DNA from: Equus caballus | Lineage: Eukaryota; Chordata; Mammalia; Perissodactyla; Equidae | Assembly (NCBI RefSeq): GCF_041296265.1 | Contig: NC_091684.1 | Coordinates: 105,492,501 to 105,556,500, forward strand | DNA length: 64,000 nucleotides | Direction: 5' to 3' | Shown here: positions 37,024-50,100 of the stretch, piece by piece | Layout: every line of letters starts with the position of its first letter | Position numbering within the stretch: position 1 is the stretch's first letter | Program-made: the position numbers and the translations under genes | The notes under the pieces: model-generated | What the model saw: the letters and a program-made list of their open reading frames with translations, nothing else | Database searches by the model: none | Told to the model about the DNA's origin: nothing

Positions 37024-38120
37024 CTAGCTAATCAGCTTCTTCCGTGTGTAAGTTCTACTGATGGGGCGTCTCCTGGAGATCGCTCGGCTGAAAGGAGATT
37101 CTTCTGCCGTGGGGGGAAATACTTCCATATCCTCATCTAGAAAAAGGCAGAAAGGCTTAGCACGCAGGAAGTAACTGCGGACAGGACAAAGGAAAATGGG
37201 CTTGAACTGCAGAGGGTTACACATGAAGATGGACTGAGGAAAACCAGCACTGCTCGCAGGTTCTCATGCTGCAGGAATGCGACCTACACTTTGAACGAGG
37301 CCCGACCCCGTTATGTCAGCACTGAGCTGACAGCAAAAAGTAACTGTGAAAATGCCAAGTACCTGGGTACTTCCGTTTATAGTCTGCACATTCTTTCTGT
37401 CTCAGATCTGTGGACTTTTTGCTGTTTTGCATGATTCATATTATAGTCTTGAGGGAAGAGAACCACCAAAGGGCCCCCCTCCTGCTCTCCCCTCCAGTTC
37501 TAGCAGGAGACCCTTCTAACCTGTAGTTCCCAGGCTCAATCCAGCTCTCTTCAGGTGGCAGGAGGAAAGGGGAACCCTAGAGTCCAAAGGCTGATTGCAA
37601 CAGCCAGCCCTTCGTCACGCGGGATGCACAGAAACGCAGGGTATAAACCCGCTGCGGGGAAGGGCGGCTCTGCACACACCGCCTGCGCTCGAGCTGCTCT
37701 CAACACCCCCCTCAGAGCCCAGAGATGCACACGAGCTTTGGTCACCATTTTCAAGAAGGTGCAGTATTATGGTAGGATTTTGAGGGGGTTTCTGTTCAAA
37801 CGCACAGAAGTTCTAATGTGGAGTTTCTCTGGAAAGGGCACATGACACTGTAGGGACAAAACGATCTGTCCCATACTCGGGCATGCACTCTGACTCCAAA
37901 ATTCAACTGCCTGGCAACCCTGAGCTACTTTGGGCAGTCCCCCAAAGGACAGAATTTTGCTCCCGGTAAGTCTCCAGGACCTTCCACAGATTACCTCTGG
38001 CGTCTTTACACTGGGAGGAGCGCGTCCTCCCCTGGAACAGCAACGGAGACTGGGTCAGAGCCTGGAGACCGCTGGCAGAGAGGCAGCTCCACATGGCACA
38101 GCCAGCGGGTGGCGTGGAAC
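37024..38120 (-). other. TICRR: Last two TICRR coding exons (C-terminal tail)
   Basis: Exon 38120-37995 encodes the conserved [19 protein letters not shown] block. Exon 37136-37024 encodes [19 protein letters not shown] and ends [12 protein letters not shown]. The C-terminal part of treslin is reported to bind CHK1 and restrain origin firing, and this end is well kept between species. Confidence 0.85.
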
Positions 38121-41100
38121 CTGAGGACGGCACAGGGTCAGCACGGCCCCACGGGCCCCGAACCAGGAAGCCTGAGCCTCCTTAAGAAGCAACTCCTGAA
38201 TGCTGCCTCACCAGGCGCTGTCCAAGGCCCCCACGCGGCAACACTCACCTGAACCAAACACCTCGTCGTCGCCCATGGAGGGGAGCTGGCGCGCACTCGC
38301 ACTGGGGGACCTCGCCTCACTCTTACTGACTTCTGAGTCTCCTCTCTGCTTGTCACAGACTCTTTTGGCCTGACCCTCGGCTTCCTCCTTGGCAGAGAGG
38401 AGTCTCTTCCTGGAACCCAACCCAAACTGTCCCCAGGAGAAGGCTTCCTCAGCCTTAGGCACACTGTCCCTGGGAGGCGACTGGTCTGGCAGCTGACACA
38501 CCCCCTCGAGCTCAAAATCCCCCAGGACAGGAGTCTTGTTGACGCTGAGTTCGAGGCCTTGCTCCTTCCCCTCTGGCTGGAGCAGTGACAAGCCCCCAGG
38601 AGGGTCTGTGCTGATGTCACCCCGCCCCGCGGAGGTGCCACCGCTACAGTCCACTGCCCTCTTTCTCCGGGGCCAGTCTTTAATCGTGTCAGGAGTTGTC
38701 TTCCCACTGTGTTTGGGAGATGGTGTCCAAGGAACCCCAATGTCTGTCTGAAATGGAGAGGGGGTGCTAGAGGGGCAGCGGGTCGGGGTACAGGACTGGC
38801 AGATGTAGGTTTGTCCCCCACTCTTGCCGGGGGTGCTGTGCGAGGGGTGAAGGCAGGGGGGTGACACGTAGGTGGTCTCGGGTTTGCCTGAGGGCTTGCT
38901 GCCCCTGGGCACGCTGAGCTCAGGGTGGGGGTGCTCCTCTCCCAGGGAGCTCTCCTCTCTTCTGAGGGGCTCAGCTTCTGACAAAGGGCTGGGGTCGATC
39001 TTCTTAATTCGAAGCTTGGGAAGGCCGGAAGCTTGCATCTCCAGCTCCACCTCGTAGGTCTGTGGGCGGGCAGAGGCTTCCGAGAGCCAAGCTGAAGCCT
39101 GCAGGTTCTCCAGTTGTGCGGCAGCCTGGCGCTGCCGTCTGTCTGCCGTACGGCGCAGGTCGTAGGAAGGCATCAGGGGAGAGCTGGGCCCGGGGGAGGC
39201 AGGAGAAGGAAGAGTCCCAGGGGTAGACAGAGAAGGCTTGTCATCAGCAACCACCATCCTTAACCCCTCATCTTCTTCCACTGGAGAAACGTCACTCTCC
39301 AAGCTATCACTGCCACGACCCTCAGCTTCGTCCAGAAGAGTGAGATACTCCGTGTCACTTGCAATAAGCAAAGGAGAGGACATATGCCAGCCATTCCTGA
39401 AACCGCGCCCGGGGTAACCATGTCTTTCAGGAGAAAACTGAGGAGAGGGGTTCACTTCCTTCTCGTCCTTTCCAGCACCAGTAATGGCAGGTGGGCTGTC
39501 AGTTACGCCAACCCTAGGAGTGACAGACGTGTTAGGCTGGCACTCCAGGAAGCTTCTTTCAGGATTAGAGGTCTTTCTATGCCTTTTCCCAACTTTAGAA
39601 GGCGGTGGAGGGGGCACGGTGTCAGAGTTAGCCATGTGTGAGATTTGACGGGGAGTTGAGGGAGCAGGACGGGCGAGAGACATGGCTGCACTGGGTGATG
39701 TCCAGGACTCTTTCCAATCCAGTTCTCTAGGGGGAGGAGATTCTGTTGAAGATTTCCTAGATGGACTCATGGAAATATCCCACGAAGGAGAGGTAGAACG
39801 GTTCTCTGGAGAAATAGGTGGGGAAGAAGTCATAGCTGTGTTCCCTGGTCTCTGCGGGCTTTCAACAGCTCTCTCCTCCCACGTCTGTGCTGGTCCCTCT
39901 GCCTGAGAAGCTCCAGGGACAGGGCGACGCTGGTGTCTCTGATTTGGAGGTGTGGCCGTGAAGGCAGGTTCTCTTCGCACGCCCGAGGCTGCTGCTCTCG
40001 GAGGCGTTCTGAGGAAGCATCGGGCCGGAGTCAGACACCCATCCCCGGCCCAGGTGGAGGGCGGAGCCGAGACTGCCGGACAGGAGGTGCTTTCTGGACC
40101 GGAACTCACCGATGGGGGCCAAGCGGAATTCTGCAGACATGCAGGTGGCTGAGCTCCTGGCCTGTGGGGAGTTCTCGGCACTCTTTCGAGAGGAGAGGCA
40201 GCTCCTTCTGCCACTCCTTTCTGAGGAGTGACTTTTGGTTGAGAGGGTGAATCCCAGCCATGTGACGAGGAGTCTTTTGAGGACTCCTTGAAAAGGACCT
40301 GTCTGGCAGGTGTCTTTTCTGTGGGGGATTTTTGCAGCCTTTCAGGGGTGCACAATGGAGTCTGTGGTGTACGAGGGAACCTTCTTGGTGTTGCTTTAGA
40401 AAAGCTTGGAGATTTCTGGTAACTCTTCTTAGGAGTCTGTAAAGGAAAATGCTATTTCAGTGCTTGATCATACTCATATTCTCTAAGGAGTGTTTAGTAA
40501 TCTCTAAGACGATTAGAAAAGCAAACAGGAGATTTATAGTCAGCCAAAGGAATGAGCTTCAGCTGGTTTTCAAATAGTGACTGTCCACTTCCTTTACATG
40601 ACTCAGATTTTACTTGGCCACTTTTTCCAGCACCAACCATTGTATACAGTCTTAGTTTGTTCTCCTAAGACAAATGAATAATCTTAATAATTTGCATGCT
40701 GCAGCTAGCACACGCTGTGCCTCTAACTGTATCACTACACCTCTCAGAGCTGTCCTCGTCCTCAGTGAGACAGCTATGTCTGACCTTTGCCCACAGCAGC
40801 TTCTAGGTGCCACACCAGCTGCTGTTCACCCATATTCCACTCGTGCATCTATGTGCCAGGCAATGTGTGTGTGTGGGGGGCAGGGGGCCAGAGCATGGAG
40901 CACACAGATATAAGGCACAGCAACAAAGAGAACATCTCAGAAAGGACACCCTCCCCCAAATTTTCCTTCTTTCTGGCAAAAATTCAGTTAAACACTTCAA
41001 CAGGCAAGGAGGTCAGATACCTGTCATTTCTATAACCTTATTTGATCATCTCAAGGGAATCCTAGTCTAGTTAGCATTTCATGTCCAGTGCGGTATAGAC

Positions 41101-44100
41101 AGATGATAATACAGTGTGGCCAAAGCAATGACAGGGATGTGCATGCGGCAATATGGGAGCACAGGGGAGGGCTGGCTGTCTAACCCAGTAGGCAGAGGGG
41201 GACAGGAATAGCAAGTCAGGTCTTCAAGAATGGGTGTCAGCGGGTGAAGGCAAAAGGTGAGGAAGCGGGGTAGAGGGCACTTTAGGCACAGAAAACAATA
41301 TGAGCAAAGGCACAAAAGCAAAAACAGCCGTTGTGTGCAGGCCAGCGTGCAGCCTAATGCTGCTGAGAAGAGTATGAAGCACAGAAAGGTGAGGGCCGAG
41401 GCCAGCCAGGCCAGCAGAGACCAGACTGCAGAAGCCCTTGCCTGTCTGGGAGGAGACTGAACTTCGCCCTGTAAATCTGAGGTTTTCAAACACTTCCCCA
41501 CAGCTCCCTGTCCTCTCCCAACCTCTAAGCAGTTTTTTGGGTTTCCAAACAAAGATTATTATTTTTGAACACAGGGTACCATTTTAGGAAAACATGGAAA
41601 ACCCTGTTTTAAACAAATGAAGAATCTATAGAGCTTCAAGCAAAGTGATGTGGTCAGAGGAGCATCTGATGTGGTCACAGAGGTCACCCTCACCTCTGGG
41701 GGCCAGACAGACTCGAGAGGAAAAAGGCTGTTGAAACGTTCCAGAAGAATTGAACTAGGGCAAGAACTGCAGGGAAGGAGAAGAGGGAATGCTGTAAGAC
41801 AGTTCGTAGATGAAATGGGCAGGCTGGATGGATCGGCTAGGCCTGGGGAGAGGGAGAAGTCAAGGATGACTCCCAGGTTTCTAACATGGGTCACCGGATT
41901 GAGGGGGCAACCTGAGGGAAATAGATGAATGAGACGGCACATTTCAGAAAGATACAGATGTCGTGTATGATACAAACAGTGGATGAAGCCAAGAGTAGAT
42001 GTGATCATTTCCATCTCCTCCTCACACCTTGGCCTCAGCCAAACTGCTGCCTCAAGTCCTCATATACCCAGTATGTATTCATCTGGCTCAGCTCAAACCG
42101 CCCCAGATCTCTTTTATTATCTATAGATCACCTGCTTTCTCTTCCTTAATGGGCTCAGTGGGTTTCCTTGGTCATGTCTCTATGTTCCCCAAGACTATAC
42201 TATTTTAACATTATAGAAATTTTATACCTGATAAGCTGTAGGTATCTCAGAACCCAGCGTGTTTCTTGAAGGCCTTTTAATTTGAGCTGAACCCTTCTCT
42301 GAGGGACTGATCACCTCAGACAATGCCCCGAAAAGAAGGCTCTTGGGAGACCGAATACTTTGGATTGGAGAATTTTCTCTTTGGTCTGCAAGTCAAAAAC
42401 AGTGACGACATTTAATTCAACTCCTGCCCTCCCCAAACTAATAAAACAGCCAGTCCATACAAGAAAGAAGACAATAATTTTTGAAACCAACTAGAGGGAA
42501 GATCCCACCTAATTACATCAGCAACTGCAGTGACTGTGGCCATCTTAAATTTTAATGAGACTGCATATTTAACCCAGCCCCTATGTTAGGCAATGTAGGT
42601 GACTAAAATAATTTAATTTGTAATATCTGATGATCCAAGCTAATGATGGATAAAAGAATGAAGAACATACAAACAGATATCACCTGGGACAGCTGTGTGT
42701 AGGATCTGAACATACAGTGGGAATTACAGGTAATTTCCCCTGGAAGGAATGACTACCTACAAGGATAGTTTGGATGACCAGTTGTAGGAATCCAAAGGGA
42801 TGACTCTGATAATGAAGGCCATGGACTGCTCATCTGGTCAGTACCCTGAACCTCAAATATACATATTTATTCTACTTCTCCAATGTCAAGAAAGAATATG
42901 TCAAATTTCATATTTCTTTTCCCAAAAATACTTCCCACCAAGTTGGCACGGACTTCTGAAGACAAGCGGGCAAGCACATTACCTAACTTGTCTTGCTGGA
43001 AGGAGTGAACTCTTTGCACACTTCGGGACTCTGGCTGAGACACAGAATAGAAGGAACCAGAATTTGTCCTGCTCAATGACAACTGCTTGATTCGAGGACT
43101 TCGTCTCAAACTTATTTCTACAAAACCAGAATCACAACCACAATAAGAGAGAAATGCAAACTTGACATTTTCCCATGTATGAAATGAGTAAAATTTATAT
43201 AATACCACATACAAGATGGAAAGTTGACAAGCTATTGGCTTTGAGACTTCTGAAGCGTTGTAACAAAGATAAGAGGGATATGATATACAGCCCCAACAAG
43301 GTACAAAAAAACACTGACCCACTAGGCTGTCACCTCCAGAAGTCTCATGAACTGCCACTTTTAAGTATGATGTGGGGTAAAAACAGGTTTGTAAAATATA
43401 GTGTGACTTTTGCAAAAAATTTTTAAAATTTAAAAATTGTAGTTTTCATGTGTATATTACATATATTTGTATAAAAATAACACCTGTAAGAATACAATTA
43501 GAGCTAAAATGTTAACAGAATATTTCCGAGTTGTGAAATTACTAAGTGATTATTATAATTTTGGGTTCTCTATATTTTCTGAGATTTCTACGATAAGTGT
43601 AAATTACTTGATTAAAAGAAGTTAGTTTTTGGAAACCCCTCCTTCGTCATATATACACTTTAAAAACAACTCACAGCACTTTGCATTACATAGCAGGTTA
43701 GCCCTCACTCTGAATTCCATTTCTATTGTGCAAAAATATTTCTTCTCCAGAAACTCTCTCAGTACATTCTATGCAAAAGACGTTTCACCAATAAATGTTT
43801 ACTGATGTATTCTGTGGGCTCAGAGCTGTCACAATGTCTGTAAAATATCTTAGGATATGCTGAGCGACGATATAAGTACACAAAGGTTTTCACAGAAAGT
43901 AGATAAAACACCTCCCCCACCCCCCAAAATAAAACAAAAGAAATGTAGGTAATACCACCTTCTTTTTCTGGGGACTCTTCAACAACGTCAATATCAGGAC
44001 CAGGATCAGAGGATCTTGAGGAACAACAAGCACAAAGATTATTCAATATCACTCATAATTAATGCACATTAAAGAGATACAGCTTCTCACCTCACAAGGT

Positions 44101-47100
44101 AACAAAGCCCACAAGGTTTGGTAACACCAGTGTTGGCAAGCACTCTCATACATTACTGTTAAGAGTGAAATGGGTAGAAGATATTTTTTGGAAAGCAGTT
44201 TTACATCAAAATTATTTTAAAACGCACATACTTTCTGACCCACAAATTTTACTTCTTGCAATTTATCCTGTAGACAAACTTGCACAAGTGTGTAAAATCT
44301 GTGCACAAATAATGTCAAGATGGAGCCTTGACAAGATGGAGTAGATGCACTTCTCCCTATTCTGCCTGTTCAGTACAGCTAAAAACCCTGACATCATATA
44401 TAAAGCAAATGTAAGATGACTCTCAGAGGTGGAAAGAAGAGGCAGACGGCTGGGGACGTCAGGACCTGAGGGGAGACAGGGCAGGGAGGTCCTGCTGACT
44501 CCTTTTTGCTTCATAGGTCCCAGATTGGGTGCTGGAGAAGCTGACAACCCGAACACACAAGAGGTGCAGACAAGAACTTCCCTAAGGAAAGCCAGCTCTG
44601 TCTTGCCAAAGAACCTGGAAAGGGGCAGCTAAGCAAGATAAATGCTACCCTAATCCAACCAATTGCCATGAAAACTGGCCCCTCATGCCCCTGTCAGCAC
44701 AGGCCAAGGTGGGACCCTAGACTTCCAGCTTGCCTCCCTCTTTCCCCACGTCAACACAAGAAGATATTTAAAAATTGTGGACTACCATTCAATAGAATAC
44801 TACTCAGCAATAAAAAGAGATGAACTATTGATACATGCAACAAAATGGATAAATCTCAAAACAATTATGCCAGGTCAAAAAGGCCAGACACAAGAGCACA
44901 TTCTTATGGTCCTCTAGCCCACCGAGCGTATAGACTGCTCTTTGGCTACAAGTAACACAGTTAAGACTTGAGTCACGAAGGTCATGAGAAGGTAAACAGT
45001 GGCCCTCAAGATCATTTGGAGAGCTGTGTGGGGTATGAAGAAGCTGGACAAGGATGTCACTCACCTGCCCTTGATTTGTCTATGAAGCAGCCTTCTGGAG
45101 ATTTGCTTATGGATTGGAGTCTCAGCCACACTCTTAGTCAGCAGTTTGTGATAACCTAAAAAGTAAACAGCATAAATGTCACTTAACCTTATCAAGAAGC
45201 AGCTGCAAGACAGAGGGAGCTGGTCGAACTCGTCCACTGCACACTGCTTAGCTGAAGTAGATCTCAATGGTCTTTGGACTAGGGTCTAACCATAGGACTC
45301 AATTTAACACGATACAATAGTTTATCAGAACTATTAGAGATTAAATAATAAACAAGCCAATGTAAAATGTTATAAAACTATTATCAAATACACAATCCTG
45401 AAAAAATGAAAAGTGCCTGCTTATTAGGGCTAACATGTCTGTCCACCTAGTTGGTGGTTCATGTATTTAAGATTAAATGAAATAAAGTATATGAAAATGC
45501 TGTTATGTCATGCAAATGTTAAGATATTTAATACTAAGGTAAATCTAGCCAGCATAAATTTTCTCCCTAGAACAGGTAGTCAAGCTACTCATGGAGGACT
45601 GGTTTTAAGGAAGTTAAAATTGACTAGAAAGAGGAGTGATGTCAGGAGGAATGTGGAATAAGGACCCCTGAAAAAACTCTCCCCATAAAAGGAATGAGAA
45701 CACCAATTAAAATGGTCAAAATCAACTTTTTCAGAACTCTGGAAATTAACCAGTTTGCAACAATCCAGGGAATATTTATTCAACAAAAACGGCTGAATTT
45801 CAGTAAGAATAGTGAGCTTTGTAGAACTGTAACTTGTCCCAGTCCCAAACCCTGCTCTCTAGCCTCATTGCAGCCTTGAGAACCAATAGCCTGCAATTGT
45901 GGTGAAAACCAACAGCCCAGGAGCCTCTGGAGGGGGCAGAACAGGACTGAAGCCCCCCAAAGCCCCATTCCCAGAAACTGTCATTATCTGACCTGTCTGC
46001 CAGTTCCCTGGAAAATCCCACTCGAAAGGCTCGTCTCTATTTGACCTGACTCGGCACTCACCCAGTGCAAACAACTTTTCCCCAGGGAGCATATACTGAA
46101 AACAACCAGCAGCAATTACAAACATCACAGCTGCCTGAGGGAGTGACGACACTCGTGGCAAACAACAGTTGACCAAAAGTTTAAATGGGAAAACGGGGGA
46201 ATGAGATGTCCAAAGGGGACTCTGCAAACTCACGCATTCCTGGTAACTTAAAAGTCCATGTGCTGTAGGGCTGTGTGCATGCCAGGAAAGACCCGAAAAG
46301 GCCCTAAACTGACATCTTTGGCTGATCTTGGGGCTCCTGCCTGGCTGAGTAGTGAAGGCATGAGCCAAGGCACAAACAGGGCCCTCAGCAAAGGCTGGGA
46401 GACGTGCTGGTCCCGGGCACTTAAGGAAACCTCTGTCCAACCATCAGCTGACCACTAAGCCGAATGAGCAGAGACTTCAGTAGCTACAATGACAGAAGAC
46501 AAACTTTAAAGAATTCGTTCAGGAAAGTAACTAAACAAATAAAAGCAATAACACCACCAACAAACCCTGGTAGGGAGGATGGGTGGTCTGATTGCAGAGT
46601 TGCCTCATTATATTATTTAAAATGTCCAGTTGTCAACAAAAAATATGAGACATGCAAAATACAAGAAAGTATGGCCCATACACAGGAAAAAAAAAAATCA
46701 GTTCATAGAAACCACCCCGAGGAATCCAGATGTGGGATTTATTAGACCAAGACTTTAAATTAGCTATCTGAAATATGTCAGGAGTGGGAGAACCTGATTT
46801 CCAGAGTTACCAAATGGTAATATTCAGAATATCTAATTCTCAACAAAGAATTACAAAGTATATAAAGAAACAGGAAAGTACAGCCCATTCCCAGGAAAAA
46901 AAGAATCTGACAGAAACCATCTGTGAGAAAGCCCAGACACCAGAGACACTCGTCAAAGATGTTAAATCAAATTTTCTAAATGTGCTCAATGAGCTCAAGT
47001 AAACCATGGACAAAGAACTAAAGAAAGTCAGCAAACCAGCGTATGAACAAAACGAGAATATCAATAAAGTGATAGAAATTATAAAAAGGAACCAAACAGA

Positions 47101-50100
47101 AATTCCAGAGCTGAAAAGTACTGAAAAATAACTGAAATGAAAAATTCACTGGAGGGGTTCAACTTCAGGTTTGAGCAGGCAGAAGAATCAGTAAACCTGA
47201 AGATAAGGCAACTGAAATTATCCAATCTGAGCAGAAAAAAACAGAATTAAGAAAAATGAACAAAGCCTGAGGGACCCCTGGGACACCATCAAGCATAATA
47301 ACATACACATGCTGAGAGTCCTAGAAGGAGAAAAGAGAGAGAAAGGGGCAGAAAATAATTTGAAGCAATGATTGAAAACTTCCTAAATATGATGAAAGAC
47401 ACGAATCTACACGTCCAAGAAGCTCAGTGAACTCTAAGCAGGATAAACTCAGAGACCCAGATAGACTATAGTCAAATTGTCAAAACCCAGAGCCCAAGAA
47501 TCTCAAAAGCAGCCACAGACAAGCAGCTCAGTAAGATGAACAGCTGATTCCTCATCAGAAACGTCAGAGGCCAGAGGGCAGTGAGAGGACCTAAGTAAAG
47601 TCCTGAGAGAAAAAAGGCCATCAACCAAGAATTCTACATCTGGCAAAAACTATTCTTCAAGAATAAAGTAGAAATTAAGACATTTCCTGATCAACGAAAG
47701 TTGAGGGCTTTCATTATCAGTAGATCTGCCTTATAGGAAATGCTAAAGGGAGTGCTTCAGGCTGAAATGAAAGGACACTAGACAATAACCTGACACCACA
47801 AGGGGAAATAAAGGACACTGGTAATGTAACTACACAGGTCAACACAAGAGCCAGTATCATGGTACTTTTGGTTTGCAACTCCTCTGTTTTTCCAGTATGA
47901 TTTAAAAGGCAAATGTATAAAACAATAATTATAAATCTATGTTAATGGGCACCATTTATAAATATGTAATCCATGACAATAACAATACAAGGAGCAGGGA
48001 TGGGAATATAGAAGAGCAGAATGTCTGCATACTATTGAAACTAAGGTGGTATTACTCAATGGGTTTTAAGTTTAAGATGTTAATCGTAATCTCCAAAGTA
48101 ACTACTAAGAAAATAACTAGAAAATACATAGAAAAGGAAAGACAAAGGGAATCAAAAAGATGCACTAGAAAAAAATCAGCTAAATTCAAGAAAGGTAGTA
48201 ATGGAGAAATAGAAGAACAAAAAAGACATGATATACAGAAAACAAATAGAAAATGGCAGAAGTCCTCCCTTAGTAATTACATTAAATGTAAATGCATCAA
48301 GTGCTCCAATTAAAAAGCAGAGATTGGCAGAATGGATTAAAAAAAATATGATCCAATTATATGCTGTCCACAAGACTCACTTTAGATACAAAGATACAAA
48401 TAGGTTGAAAGTAAAAGGATAGAAAAAAGATATTTTACGCAAAAGAGAACCAGCATGGTTATATTATTGTCAGACAAAATAGACTTTGTCAAACAAAGTT
48501 AAAAAATCAAAGTACATTATATATTAATAAAAAGTTCAATCCATCAAGTAGATACAACAATTATAAACATACATAAATCTAACAGCAGAGCCCCAAAATG
48601 TATCAAGCAAAAAACTGACAGAACTGAAGGGAAAAACAGATAAATCAACAATAATAGTTGGAGGCTTTAATACTCTACTTTGAATAATGGATAGAACAAT
48701 TGAACAGAAGATCAGCAAGGAAACAGAAGACTTGAACAACACCATAAACCAACAAGACCTAACAGACATCTATAGGACACTCCATCCAACAAGAGCAGAA
48801 TGCACATTCTTCTCAAGAACATAAAGAACATTCTCCAGGATAGGCCAAATGTTAGGCCATAAAACAAGTCTCAGTAAATTTAAAAAGACTGAAATCATAC
48901 AAAGTGTGTTTTACAACCACAATGAAATGAAATTAAAAACAGAAGGAAATCTGGGAAACTCACAACTATGTGGAAATTAACACATTCCTAAATAACCAAT
49001 GGGTCAGAGAAGAAATCACAAGGGAAATTAGAAAATATTTTGAGATGATGCAAATGAAAACACAACATACCAAACCTTACAGGATATAGCTAAAGCAATG
49101 CTTAGAGGGGAATTTGTACCTATGAATGCCTGTATTAAAAAAGAAGATCCCAAATCAGTAACATAACCTTAACCTTAAAAAACTGAAAAAGATCAAACTA
49201 ACATCAAAGCAAGTCGAGGGAAGGAAATACTAAAAACTATATAGAAAATAAATGAAATCAAGAATAGAAACACAATAGAAAAGTCAATGAAACCAAAAGC
49301 TGGTTCTCTGAAAAGATCATTAAATTGACAAACCTTTAGCTAGACTGACCAAGAAAGAGAGGGAACACTCAAATTACTATAAAAGAGGGAATATAGCTAC
49401 GAACCTTACAGAAATAAAAAGGACTATAAGGAAATACTGTGACCAACTCTGTAACAGCAAATTAGATAACCTAGATAAAATGGACAAATTCCTAGAAAGA
49501 CACAAATTGCTGAAAACAGACTGAATAATAAACAGAACATCTGAATAAAGCTATAACAAGTAAAAAGATGGAATCAGTTACCAAAAATCTTCCCACAAAG
49601 AAATACCCAGGACTAGATGGCTTCACTGTTGAATTCTACCTAAGATTTAAAAAAGAATTAACACTCTAACATATGGTCAACTGATTTGTGACCAGGATGC
49701 CAAGAGAATTCAATGAGCAAAAAATAGTCTTTTACAACAAATAGGGCTGGGACAACTGGACAGCCACATACAAAAGAATGATATTGGACTTCTGTTTCAC
49801 ACAAAATAACATACAAAAATTAACTCAAAATAGACCAAAGACCTAAATGTACAAGCTTAAACTATAAAACCCGGATTCAGTAATGGTTTTTTAGATATGA
49901 CACCAAAAGCACAAGCAACAACAAAAATAGATTAGAGACTTCATCAAAATTACCCAAGATTGGGATAAAATATTGCAAACCATATATCTGATAAGTGACT
50001 AGTATCTACAATATATAAAGAACTCTTACAACTCAACAGGAAAAAGACAAATAACCCAATAAAGAAATGGGAAAATATTTGAATAAACATTTCTCCAAAA

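Noticed and set aside
37555-37845. A 96-codon plus-strand frame in the TICRR intron before the last exon
   Set aside because: No similarity, no splice sites and no conserved context.
46464-48422. Open frames of 60-125 codons with Lys/Asn-rich protein in the TICRR intron
   Set aside because: They are remnants of the L1 in this intron and not host genes.
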